A stretch of DNA of 64,000 bases from positions 25,445,207-25,509,206 of the forward strand of contig CM075857.1 in assembly GCA_037975125.1 (NCBI GenBank), written 5' to 3'. The notes under the pieces are model-generated. The model made no database searches, was not told the origin of the DNA, and worked only from the letters and a program-made list of their open reading frames with translations. This DNA is from Latrodectus hesperus. Taxonomy: Eukaryota; Arthropoda; Arachnida; Araneae; Theridiidae. Positions 1 through 10,268 of the stretch are shown one piece after another (the first letter of the stretch is position 1; each line of letters starts with the position of its first letter). A program made the translations under genes and the position numbers.

Positions 1-2440
1 TCGAATATTTCATGATTTTTTTACAGCTGTAAACATATATTTTTAAAATGTTTATTCATTTTTAAGTACACGCAATTTATTCTTTGAGTATATCTACTTA
101 ATTTAAAATATTACAATTTTAAGGATTTTATGCAATTAATTATGTTCACAATCGAAAGGAATTTTTATACAAAAATTATTAGAGTTTAATAAGTTATTTT
201 AAATTAAAATTTGTATCAAAACTAATAAATTTTTCAATGAAAGATCTGAAACGTGCATTAAGCGAAGGAAATTAAATTCCGAGTTTTCGATTCTTTAATC
301 TTATTGACTTAATCATTGATTTTGTTATTCGTTCTCTATATGAAAAGTTGAATTTATTTTGTCGCAAATTGTGCCTGAAGTATAATCCAATTTCTTTGAA
401 TTTCAAAATAAAAGAGAGTGCACAAATTTTAAGCACAATATTTTCGATAGAATTTGTTATTTTAAAAATAATTAATTACAAAAAAATTGTTCCATTAAAG
501 TCAGCAATCATTAACTAAATATGATATTTTGTTGAAATTCGTAAAGTATATGATTAAATTGATTAAAACCATGGGATTTACAACCAAATATTAATGGTTT
601 AGAAATTTATGAAAGAGTAAAAACTTTTTCAGAAGTTATTAATGAAAAAAATGTTATGTTGAAAATGCATGTGAAAAAATTTAATTTTTAAATTAATTTC
701 GGAAATAATTTAAAAATTTAAGAACTATTTTTGAAATTATATAAAATAAATTTTGAAGAATTAAGAAATATATTTGTACCATTCTTTGGTTAGTGAAGTT
801 TCCGCATTTAGATTTGCGAAAATTTGTATATTTGAACTATTTGACTTTAATATAACTTTAAAAGTAAACAAAGTATTTCTGGTTGTGTGTTTATAATTGT
901 AAATAACCATATATATTTCTACAAATAGCAAAACATTACAATATTCATGAAAATCTAGAAGTGAGGATAAAGTTAAAATTTCAACATTAAAAATAGAATA
1001 AAATTGAGTAATTTTATTTTCTTAGATCAATTCCTGGATTTAATATTTTAAAATCGGACATAATTTTCCTATAAAAATATCCTGGAATTATCTTACATAT
1101 CCTTAGTGCCTTACATGCGTACCTATAAATTATATAAATTTCTTAAGATTACATACAGAATTACGTACATCCTTTAGCAAATCATATAAATGTTGATTTA
1201 AAATAGAAATTAAAAATAAGAATTTTTTTATTGTTTAGTTACTTTGAAAGGGAATTCTCCGTTTCAGGTTTCCACATTTTCGGCCCCAGAAATTCGTAAT
1301 TAACTATAAATATTGAAAGTATATTTATTTTCCCAAATATCTGTGTTTACCCAAAACTATGTTGAAATCATCTGTCTTTAAAATAACTTTATATAAATAG
1401 CCTACTGTATATATTATTATTTATACTAGAATTTTTTTTATTATTTGGCTGTTTAAATAAGTAATGAAATAATTTGGTTTCAGATGATTTATTTTACTTT
1501 TTTATCAAATTATTTAATTTGTCTAATTATAATCGAGATGACAGTGTATTTAATTTTTACCTACACGTACTTGCTTCTACTCAGTAATGGTTAACACTGC
1601 TTTTTTAAACCGTATCTGACATTTCAAGAATTCATAGTTATTTTGTCTTAATTATTCTTATCATTTACTGAAAATACTTGATAAATAATCGAATCCTTAA
1701 AAGTTTGGCACACTTGTAACCAGTGAGGATTTTTCAAGAAAGCTTCCCCTAAGGAAACATTAGCTATAATTACCAGTTTCACTGATTCCCTTGATTTTCA
1801 GGTATATTTATTTTTTAAAAGACTGAGAGGTTGTGTGTGGAACTTTAAAAGTAAAACTCCGCCTAAAATTCACTAACAGAAGAATTATTTTTGAATTTTT
1901 GTCTCCTTATTTTTTATATTCTGAAAATTAAATATTAATAATTTTTAATGCCATTATGTTTGTTACGATTATTATTTTTTCCATTAAAATTTCATTGTAA
2001 ATCATTGTTTATAGCCGTAATTGTAACTAAAATTAGATTATTTTTGATTAGGTAAATACTTTGTTCAATAACCTTAAGTTAAATTAATAGATTTTGAAGA
2101 AATGATTTTGCTGAAGAATGAATAATTTTCTACAGAAATCTCACTGGTCCACCGAATCCCCTTAATGAGTGGCCGCTGGATTCATTCACTTTTAATTTCG
2201 AATACTGGAAAGTTTTCATAAAAATAGAAGAGACTTGAACCCTCAAGATTTTTCAATTTGTCAAATACTAGCAATTTTAAGATAACTAAGCAGCATTAGC
2301 ATTATTCGGTTAAGTCTTCAGAAATCCTCTACTTCGGTAAATATAAAATTCTTAATAATTTGTGTGTGTGTGTTTATGTAGAGTATTTAATGAGAGTATT
2401 TTATTATTCAGATAATTAAACAATGATGAATGTAATAAAT
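1..2440. other. AT-rich DNA, no gene seen
   Basis: Very AT-rich sequence with stops in all frames every few codons. I see no coding region, RNA gene or recognisable transposon. The stretch 2140-2180 is slightly less AT-rich but has no recognisable content. Confidence 0.7.
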
Positions 2441-2578
2441 TTTGCAATAATATATATCTTTGCCTTATCAACATAGTAAACTTTGAGAAGAACAGAGCTT
2501 TATTAATATTTTGCAATAATATATATCTTTGCAACATCAATATAATAAACTTTGCAAAGAACAAAGTTTTATTAATAT
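2441..2578. repeat. Two-copy tandem repeat, period about 69 bp
   Basis: Two adjacent units each begin with TTTGCAATAATATATATCTT and end in a TTTATTAATAT motif; the second starts near 2510. They differ by a few substitutions. A 70-codon minus-strand frame across them (2352-2564) shows the repeat as a duplicated peptide (RYILLQN twice) and is not a gene. Confidence 0.75.
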
Positions 2579-3179
2579 ATCAAAGAAATAGAAAAATTAA
2601 ATTGCAATGAAATTAGTTTGTTAAAATAATATCTGCTTATATAGTACTGTATTGAGAAATATATTTGCTATAACCAGTAGTTTTATCTTATTTAATATTT
2701 TTTGTAAAAATTGTAAACTACCTGAGTTATTATTTAAAAAATAATAAGTATATATTGCTACGATATGATCTTGTTTATGTTTTTCTTTAAAATATAAACT
2801 TTGCTATCTGTATGTGGTTATAAATTTAACTAGCCTAGATTTGCTGACATGGTGTTTATTTGTAATGATTATGAGTTTCTTTTCCTAGAATAAGAATTTT
2901 ATTTTACTTTATTCAAAATGTTTAATTTCTTTCATTTTTCAAATTTCGATATCTGCCTCTACTGTTGCAGTTTCAGCGCTTGAGACATTATCCAGATAGT
3001 CGTTTCTCAATAAGCACATGTGAGAGATAGTTCAAATGAATGCATTTCTACTGCATGTTAAAATAAATGTAAATATGAAACATTTCTAGGTTTTATCTTC
3101 CTTTAGCAACCGCTACTATAAAGCGCATATTTTTTTATAAGTAAATTTAATTGCTTTCATTTTCCAGTTAATAAAGTAT
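2579..3179. other. AT-rich DNA, no gene seen
   Basis: Mostly AT-rich. A less AT-rich patch near 2950-3035 contains no frame or repeat I recognise. Confidence 0.6.
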
Positions 3180-4130
3180 GACAAATCCCGTGTGTCATTG
3201 TTGAAGAAACGTTTTCCGCAAATCTGTGTGTTCGATTACCACTTTAGGTGAGGTTGTTCAAGAGTGGTTCGTGCGCGCGGCATCGACTTTAGGCAGGAAT
3301 TGCTGGTCGAATTAGCTTTCGTAGTCTAAAAACAGCTCTTAAAGTTAAAAACCATATGAAGGCAATCAATAAGCTTGTGTTTTATCCGAGTTGTTGACAA
3401 TATTGAGAAGAGTTTTCATTTATTTTCATGGCAACTTTTGCTTTGTAATTGTGGACTGTGATGATTACTTAATAAGCCCCAATCACTCAAATAATGAATC
3501 AAATTGAATTTTTATCTATTTATGAAGAAATTTTTTTTCAAAAGGGTGGAAACTGCTCCAGATTTATGCTCCCCGCGAGCTAATGTGGAGTTTGGATTTA
3601 TTTGTCATTTACTTTTTATTTCTGATGGGTTACTAAGTGATTTAAGGTGTCTTTCTTTATATCCCATAAATATGTTGAGTCTCTTTCGCACTCCCAGTTT
3701 TATTTTATTCCGTATAAACTGATGGCCTGAGTAAATGGGGGCTAAAACCCCGGCGCGCTTCTTTCTTTTTAGCCTGGGACATTTTTTATTTATTGATTCA
3801 AGTAATAAAAGAAAACAGTTTGTTTTAAAAATGACTGCCATACATGGAAGAATTCCACTTTTCGCTTATATGCCCATATTTTTCTATAACGCTTGCCTTT
3901 CATCGACATTATGGCTTCTTAAATTGAGTGACGCTTAAGATGATTCAGGTCGCCGCATTGACCTTTTGGCGAAAGGTGTATTTTACATGAACAAAAGTAG
4001 CCTCCATATAAATGACGAATGCGCTTTCCATCTGCCGGGGCTCTTTGTTAAGTAGGGATTTTATTATTTTCGAAAGGAGCCAAAGTTAAATCGCCGGCTC
4101 CGATATCCGTCTTCGCTCATTCTGATTTTT
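3180..4130. promoter_or_regulatory. GC-richer island, putative regulatory element
   Basis: About 950 bp of clearly lower AT content than its surroundings, in three sub-blocks (3180-3345, 3540-3780 and 3925-4125). Short frames on both strands overlap here (3504-3722 plus, 3605-3841 minus, 3735-3938 plus) and none resembles a known protein, so they are probably chance frames. The third sub-block carries GCCGGGGCTCTT at 4034-4045 followed by GCCGGCTC at 4093-4100, a pair that recurs in the island near 51.6 kb. A TTTTTATTTATTGATT stretch near 3783 offers homeodomain-like TTAT/TGAT cores. The regulatory role is inferred from composition and motif density only. Confidence 0.35.
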
Positions 4131-4394
4131 TTCTTTCTTCCCTTTTCATATTCCAAATACCTTATTTATTTAAAATTGTTATTATTCTGTTTTGTAAAAT
4201 TCTATATTGAGACAAATAATTTTTTATGCTTTATTCTATTTCTTATAGGCTTTTAAAAACTCTATCTTAGAATTTGCATATGGAAAAATGTATTACATAA
4301 AAAAATTTCAAAATCATACTATTTAGAATTATCTTTCTGTCGTCCCTGTGCGGTAAAATTAGCTCATTATTTTTATCTATCACGCATTTATAAT

Positions 4395-4598
4395 CCTCGT
4401 AAAAATTAGCCGAGCTGGCAGCCGAATGGTTAACGCTCTTGCCTTCGGTTCAACAGTTCGTGGGTTCGAATCCCACCTTGGCCATGGATGTTTGTAGTGG
4501 TTCGGAATCCACTTTAAGCCGTAAGTCCCGGTCTAATTAGCCCTCGTGTGCAAAAAATGACCGTTGAGCGACAAACAAACCAAACCTCGTAAAAATTA
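4395..4598 (+). mobile_element. tRNA-derived SINE (family A), intact copy with target-site duplication
   Basis: The 176-bp body at 4409-4584 is flanked by perfect 14-bp direct repeats CCTCGTAAAAATTA (4395-4408 and 4585-4598), the signature of target-primed retrotransposition. The 5' part is tRNA-like: an A-box-like AGCCGAATGGTTAACGC, a perfect B box GGTTCGAATCC at 4463-4473, and an acceptor-stem-like pairing of GCCGAG at the start with CTTGGC near 4478. The unique body contains GGTTCGGAATCCACTTTAAG and ACCGTTGAGCGACAAAC and ends in an (A/C)-rich tail ACAAACAAACCAAAC, not poly(A). SINEs have no coding capacity and are mobilised by a partner LINE. This copy looks the youngest of the four in the window because both duplications and both Pol III boxes are intact. 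Confidence 0.9.
4463..4473 (+). promoter_or_regulatory. Pol III B box of SINE family A
   Basis: GGTTCGAATCC matches the tRNA T-loop/B-box consensus GGTTCGANNCC exactly. With the upstream A-box-like AGCCGAATGG it forms the internal Pol III promoter of the SINE. Confidence 0.8.
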
Positions 4599-5199
4599 TT
4601 TTTGTGTTAAAAATTCCTGTTAACGTTAAGAATTATAAAAGGATTTGAAATACTTAATTTTTTCGCAGTATTTTAAAATCATGTTTCTGCTTCCATATCG
4701 GTTGTGGTAAAAATAATTTTTCGCCCGTTGCATTACAAATAAATGCATCAACTTTTACATGAAAGATTAGAGTTAAATAGTTACCTAATTTTGTATTTTT
4801 ACTACCAATTAAAATTTAGTTTTTGGATGTTTTCTTAATTAAACTGCCTTTGTTAACTGATTTGTTTTATAAATCTAAAAGAGTAATAATGCCTTAAATC
4901 TATTAAATAATCAAGAGCAGTCCTAAATAGTATCATAATACTTATCAAAATCAAGAATTGAATAATAACAAAATAAAAAATCCGACTACATAATGTATAC
5001 TCTTGTTATTTTACATTTAATTAATCTTTCTTTAAATATGTATTTTAATATCATTATTTCCTGTCCTTTTTTAAAAGTTAAATAAATATTATCCGTGTAA
5101 AAACTAATTAAATATATGTTAAATATAGTATAAAAAAGCATAATTATATTTCGTTTCTTTATAATCTTAATTCTTCTAATGTTGAAGAGTCCAAACTTA
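4599..5199. other. AT-rich DNA, no gene seen
   Basis: AT-rich with dense stops on both strands and no recognised repeat. Confidence 0.65.
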
Positions 5200-5890
5200 G
5201 ATCTTTTGAAAAAGAATATAAATTAAACTTTACGTGCTTGATGAGCAGGTGTTTAAAATGGGAGTCATTCTGGAAAGTGCATGTGGACAACCATGTTGTT
5301 AGAGCGGGTTGGTGCCTTGTAGCGAATCCATATCGCAGGACCATTTACAAGTGGCACTTTGAGCGAGGTGCATAGAGAAAGGGTCTCCTGTAATGTTGTC
5401 TTCCTGCATCCCAATTGCAGTGGTCCAAGGAAGAAATATTGCCCGACCACTAAAGCACATCTGGGGTGAGAGAAACGGTGCCCGATTTACGTCATCCTGG
5501 ATTTGCAGAGGCCTGCCTTCCTGGCAGGCAATAACTCACGGGCCCGATAAGGAAACATTAGGCCCGCATTTCAATGATCCCCCTTCCTTTGACCTCTCTC
5601 ATTTTCTTTTGAAACAACAGCTCCTCCAAAGGTGAGATCTTACTCTCTCCGCCTCCATTTGGGACTTCTCTCCACTTTTATGAGCGGGATTATGCCTCGC
5701 TAGACAGGGATTCATCTTTTTCTCCGGCAGAACAAAACTTGATTGGTTGTACTCTTTCTCTCCGAATTCATTTTGTCAAACTTCAGCTGGCCCGGAGGCA
5801 TTGCTCTTCAGCCAATTTGATTGGGAAATGCGCCTCCTGTTACCTGGGGGGAGGAACTATTATTATTATTATTATTTTTTTTTTTTTGCC
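5200..5890. promoter_or_regulatory. GC-richer island, putative regulatory element
   Basis: About 690 bp of near-balanced base composition, ending in an (ATT)n/poly(T) tract at 5858-5887. Overlapping short frames on both strands (5159-5344 minus, 5265-5450 minus, 5393-5635 plus, 5739-5987 plus) are all unrecognisable and mutually exclusive. The 80-codon plus frame runs into CTCCAAAGGTGAGATC at about 5625-5640, which contains a donor-like AAAG/GTGAGA, so an exon cannot be excluded, but no matching acceptor or protein similarity is visible. A GC-rich word CGGGCCCGAT (5539-5548) also occurs at 25767-25776. Confidence 0.35.
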
Positions 5891-6589
5891 CATGTCTAAT
5901 CCAAATATTTTATCAAATGCTATTTTAGTTATAGTTATAAGTTTCAATTTAAATGATTTTACCGACTTTTTTTTCTTTACATTTTGAAATACTAATTAAA
6001 TACATTTCTCTTAATTATTATTGATATCTCTTATAGTCATTGATTCAGCTAGAAAAATATACAACATATTTACAAATCAAATGCTGTATGTAGATTTAAG
6101 TATTTAATCCGAAATTAACACGAAAAGAAGTATAGAATGCAAAGTGAGATGCATTTCAAATTTATTGTTTTTTTTAGAAAAATTTTGCTCAATTCATTTA
6201 ACTAATAAAATATTTTTTTTTATTTATGTATTATTAAGTTGCTGGGCTTTTTTTTAATGAGTGTTATATATTATGTTTTCTATAACAAGCTCTAAATTAT
6301 TAACGATAAATAATTAATATCTGATATACATTTTGTTAATGAAAAGGAATTTCTTCATTTTCATGAGATTAAAATTTTAGCAACAGCATTTAATCTATAG
6401 GTACTTGTTTGATTGAGCTAGATGCTAAAATTAGACTGATATGTATAAAATAATAAGCTTTTAAATCTATTTTATAATTATTTTTTAATTACTGATGTAA
6501 TACGGACTAATTTATCCTTTATAAGAGCAATTTCCCTAGATCAAAACAATTTGCTTTTGCTTATGCCCATATTTCCAATTTGTTTCATT
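5891..6589. other. AT-rich DNA, no gene seen
   Basis: AT-rich with frequent poly(T) runs. No frame or repeat family is recognised. Confidence 0.65.
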
Positions 6590-7290
6590 CAAATAACTCC
6601 GTGTTCATTCCACCAGAGAGAATACTTTCACTCCCACTTAACCCTTTCAAAAATGTGGGTTAACTCTTCCGATTCCGTTTGAAGCAGGTGTTGACCCTTT
6701 TTTTGATATCCCCCTCTTCTCACCCCATTTGATTTTTTCTCTCTCTCAAATTCCGACCTTGTCGAGGCCGCTCCCGACGGTGAACCCTTTGCTCTCCCCA
6801 TCAGGCAGGAAAAGATGAGGGAGCGAGAAGATCAGGAAGGGGGGAGGGAGGCGCAGGTCCTGCAGGCGATCAATCCATCATGATCGCCTCTGTTATGACT
6901 TCCTCAGTGACCTTCCCCACCGCAACAAGCCCACCGCCACAAAAGAACTTTTTTCGAAAGAAAGGGGGAAGAAAAGAAAATTATATAGAGATATGTCCCT
7001 CTGTACTCCAACGATCGGGGTGGAGGGAATTTTTAAACCGTGCTAGATTCTTTTTTTTCAATTCATCGCTGTGGGGTTTGCTTTCACTTTTTTTTTATAC
7101 TTATTCTGAACAAAAGTTTGAGCTACTTGGTGTGGAAAGGAATGGTTTTGTGAGTCTTCACGGTGTGCAGATTTGATTAACATGTGACACATTTTTCTTT
7201 TCCTTCAGTATGAATGTTGTGATTGCTACTGAACATGCGCTAATCGCCTCTGTAATGATTCCTGATTGAACTGTATTTTTCTTCATATTG
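6590..7290. promoter_or_regulatory. GC-richer island with palindrome and repeated motif, putative regulatory element
   Basis: The island has a GC-rich core at 6760-6960, including a purine-rich GGGGAGGGAGG stretch. Two features stand out: an inverted repeat AGGCGATCA / TGATCGCCT (6864-6872 and 6881-6889, 8-base spacer), and a direct repeat of ATCGCCTCTGTTATGACT (6883-6900) as ATCGCCTCTGTAATGATT (7243-7260). A 98-codon plus frame (6880-7176) shows low-complexity composition and is not recognised. The regulatory role is inferred. Confidence 0.35.
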
Positions 7291-9309
7291 ATACACTTAT
7301 ATTTTCTTCAAGTGTTGTCGCGGGTTATAAATTTTTTTATTATCCACACCTACGATTTTTAATCATAAATTATTTTTAAACTTACATCTCTTGAAAGGAT
7401 TATTAACACATGTAAAAATACAAGTTAGCCAAAATAAAAGGGACCGATGTCTATTCACTCAATGGAACACAAGGCCTGTTAAATATGGACACTACAAAAG
7501 TGCCTTATTACTCTGCAAAATTTATATAGTATTTAAGGCGTTTTAAATATTATCTCTTTCTTTTCTAATTGTTAATGCCTTCATCCGGTGATTCATTTTA
7601 TTAATAAAACTTGCAGTTTTAAACAATAGACTGAAGTTTTTATGATTTTTTACGACCTTAATTTATGTCCTTGTAGTGACTTCACGTATTCATGGTTTGA
7701 ATGATTTTTTTAATTATATTTTCAAAACTATTATGCTGATGGAGTAGTGATCCTGCATTTATGTTCGTTTCTATCAGCTTTTTAACGAGATTTTCGTTGT
7801 CAATGATTTTTACACTACTGTTCACGTGTTCTTTAAGCTGGATTGATTGAGTGGTTTCTTTTACAGTGTTTTTAATGTTGGTCTAATATGAAAACGAATC
7901 ACGTAATGTATAAGATTACTAATGAGAAAGAATGCAAATCACGGTATTTTAAAGCTGCTATCCTATTGAACTTAAATAAGTATTATCCTGTTATAAGAAT
8001 TTATTCATTTAACATTTATATTAGAGAAAAATAAATTGTTTTCTAATATTTTCAAGAATAATTATAATTGTATTATGAAATTAAAAATTTAGATTTATGT
8101 TTATTTACTATGTATATTAACAACTTATTTTCTTATTAAATTCTGATAACTCTGGCCTAGGTGTTGGCAACTTATGGGACGCATGGTTGATTTATCTTAC
8201 CTTACATTTCTCAATATCACTATTAAGTTATCAGATTAAGTTAAATAGTTCTGCCTCTCTCCTTTCTGAAAATTTATTTTGTAATATGGAAAAGTGTTTC
8301 TTTCATAGGAAAGTGTCTTTAAAGGAAAGTATCTTTCCTTTGATCTTAGGAAAGTGTCTTTGAAATCATTTCTCTAGCTATCGTTCTAAGAATTCATATT
8401 TATATAATTGATTATTCATATTCATATTTATATAATTGAAAAAAAAAAAAAAAAAACAAGGCTTTTAAGGCTCTTCAAGATTATTCGAAGCGATCGTAGT
8501 GTATTTCTGTTGTGTTGCATAAAAGCATCACATATTGAAAGTCAAATGTAGAGAGGTATTTTTAAATTAAACGTCAGTCCATATTTAAGAATTGCGACTA
8601 GAAGTTAGAAGTTATAAAAATATCTGTTACTGTATATAAGAAATCTGAAATGCATTTTTTGGACACGCTTGGATTCAAAACCTGAAGCCACCGAATGTAG
8701 TTTTGCATTTGGGATTTCTGGAAACTCAGGAGACAATCCTTTCAACAACAAACTTCTCATAGATGCCGAAATGTATAAATAATTTATTAAAAACTATTCA
8801 TCGATTTACCAAATTTACAAACAATATTATCTCGAATTCAAGAAATACTGGCTTTTACGTGAACTGCGAATAATTCAAATGGCAGAAAATATAACAACAA
8901 AATAGAATTCTGATTACAAAAAACTGCTGCATTTCATTTAATGGTCATTAAATTATTAGTGCGTAGGATTTTGCGCGTTTTTTCCTGGCGTTTATGAAAG
9001 AGTTTGATTAATCCTATTTTCCTTGGAACCAAACTACTTGGAAACAATATTGGATACAATGCTATGAATTTCCGTGGTATAATATATCATGAAATATTAG
9101 TTGCCTTAGATTCGTCATAATGTTAAGCTTCTGTAATGAATATTGTTATTAAAAGAGTTAATTTCATTGTGTTTCACTCTTTATTGGTACGCAAGCAATT
9201 TAAATGTCTTTTAAAAAAAGTGGAAAATGGATATGTGGTTCTGCTCGCATACAGCCATTAACATAATCTAGATGATATTTTTAGTATAGTCTAGATTTAA
9301 TGTCAAAAT
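7291..9309. other. AT-rich DNA, short local repeats, no gene seen
   Basis: No gene is visible. There are short local repeats: AGGAAAGTGTCTTT-like words three times within about 8305-8355; a 19-bp word TTCATATTTATATAATTGA twice between about 8393 and 8439; and an 18-A run at 8439-8456 directly after the second copy. The A run lacks an upstream AATAAA, so I do not call it a retrocopy. Confidence 0.6.
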
Positions 9310-9485
9310 TGAAGGAGTGGATCCTATGGTGGGGGGTGCCATCTATCGGAGGAGCTTAGAGCAAAGTTGTACTTTCACCTTCTTGCTGCTCTGGTTAAAA
9401 CGAACGACACACCCTGCTAACTTGAATTCGCATAGCCAACAGCATAGCGAGCTTGGCTTGTCCAAGTGTCATAAGTAACACCAAA
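9310..9485. other. Isolated GC-richer patch of unknown nature
   Basis: A compact block of about 175 bp with much lower AT content than either flank. It includes GGTGGGGGGTGCCATCTATC and an AGCATAGCGAGCTTGGCTTG segment. There is no open frame of note on either strand. It could be a fragment of an unrecognised interspersed repeat or a regulatory element. Confidence 0.3.
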
Positions 9486-9635
9486 AACAAATTTTTTTTA
9501 TGTTGTTAAGCTTGCAATACCTACAAGTTTTGTTAATGAAAAAGATTAAAATTTTTCTAATTGAATGATACAAGTGGTTTTGAAAATTGATGTTTGTTGT
9601 GCTGTTAGTATTGTGCTTTGTAGTGTGCATTTAGT

Positions 9636-9695
9636 AATGCACTTTAATTTGCTAAAACTAAACTACGTTCTAGTTTTATCAAATTAAAGTGCATT
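9636..9695. repeat. Strong hairpin, 24-bp arms, 12-base loop
   Basis: Arm 9636-9659 (starting AATGCACTTTAATTTG) is the reverse complement of 9672-9695 except for one mismatch; the loop is 9660-9671. Weaker pairing between GTGTGCATT-like bases upstream and TTCATGATCAC downstream could extend the stem to roughly 35-40 bp. The geometry resembles a microRNA precursor or a very short MITE. No expression evidence is available. Confidence 0.8.
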
Positions 9696-10030
9696 TTGCT
9701 TCATGATCACTGATTTTTTTTCCGGATATGTAGTAGAATTTAATTCAATTTCTATTTCTTTAACGTGATATTGAAAGGAATTTTCATCATGGAAAGCTTT
9801 TCTGATGCAAGAAACGCTTTTTCGTCCATTCGGAAGTAATTGTATTGGGAAAATAGATCACCAAAAAATTAACTATGAAACATGTCGAAAAATTATTTAG
9901 TGTTTAATAATTTCTCGATTATTAATATGAATTTCAAGCACGTTCGAAATTTCCATTCCGAATATGTTATGATTTTATTGAATATAGCTTCATGTCCTTA
10001 ACACAGTTAATAGAAAATTCACGTCATTAA
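9696..10030. other. AT-rich DNA, no gene seen
   Basis: I see nothing beyond AT-rich sequence. Confidence 0.6.
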
Positions 10031-10031
10031 T

Positions 10032-10268
10032 TTATAATTAGCATCCCTAACTTTGAAGCAGTATGTCCAGTGTTCGAATTCTTGCTCGGGCATGAATGTT
10101 CCTTTCTTTCTCTGTGTGTTTCTTTATCCTTTCACCTTTTTGGCAAAGAGGGCGTACCCACTGAGTGCCCCACTGTAAATAAATTGCCACCACCTTCGCC
10201 CCTTGTAGCTCTAAATCTGATTGAATTCTAAAGGGCACAGCCGGGCATTAGAAAAAAAAATTATAATT
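10032..10268 (+). mobile_element. Second SINE family (family B), 5'-shortened copy with A tail
   Basis: The body at 10040-10260 lies between short direct repeats TTATAATT (10032-10039 and 10261-10268) and ends in a nine-A tail. Near its start it has a degenerate B-box-like GTTCGAATTC (10072-10081) followed by TTGCTCGGGCATG, as in a tRNA 3' half. Its body contains GAGGGCGTACCCACTGAGTG and GCACAGCCGGGCATTAG. It shares no body sequence with family A. The B box deviates from consensus and no A box is clear, so the copy is truncated or old. A 63-codon minus frame across it is an artefact of the repeat. Confidence 0.65.

Noticed and set aside
4409..4484. Possible functional tRNA gene
   Set aside because: The tRNA-like half is fused to a SINE body, flanked by target duplications, and repeated in diverged form at three other places. 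The anticodon region does not fold convincingly, so it is a SINE head and not a tRNA gene.
10047..10238. 63-codon minus frame
   Set aside because: It lies wholly inside the family B SINE.
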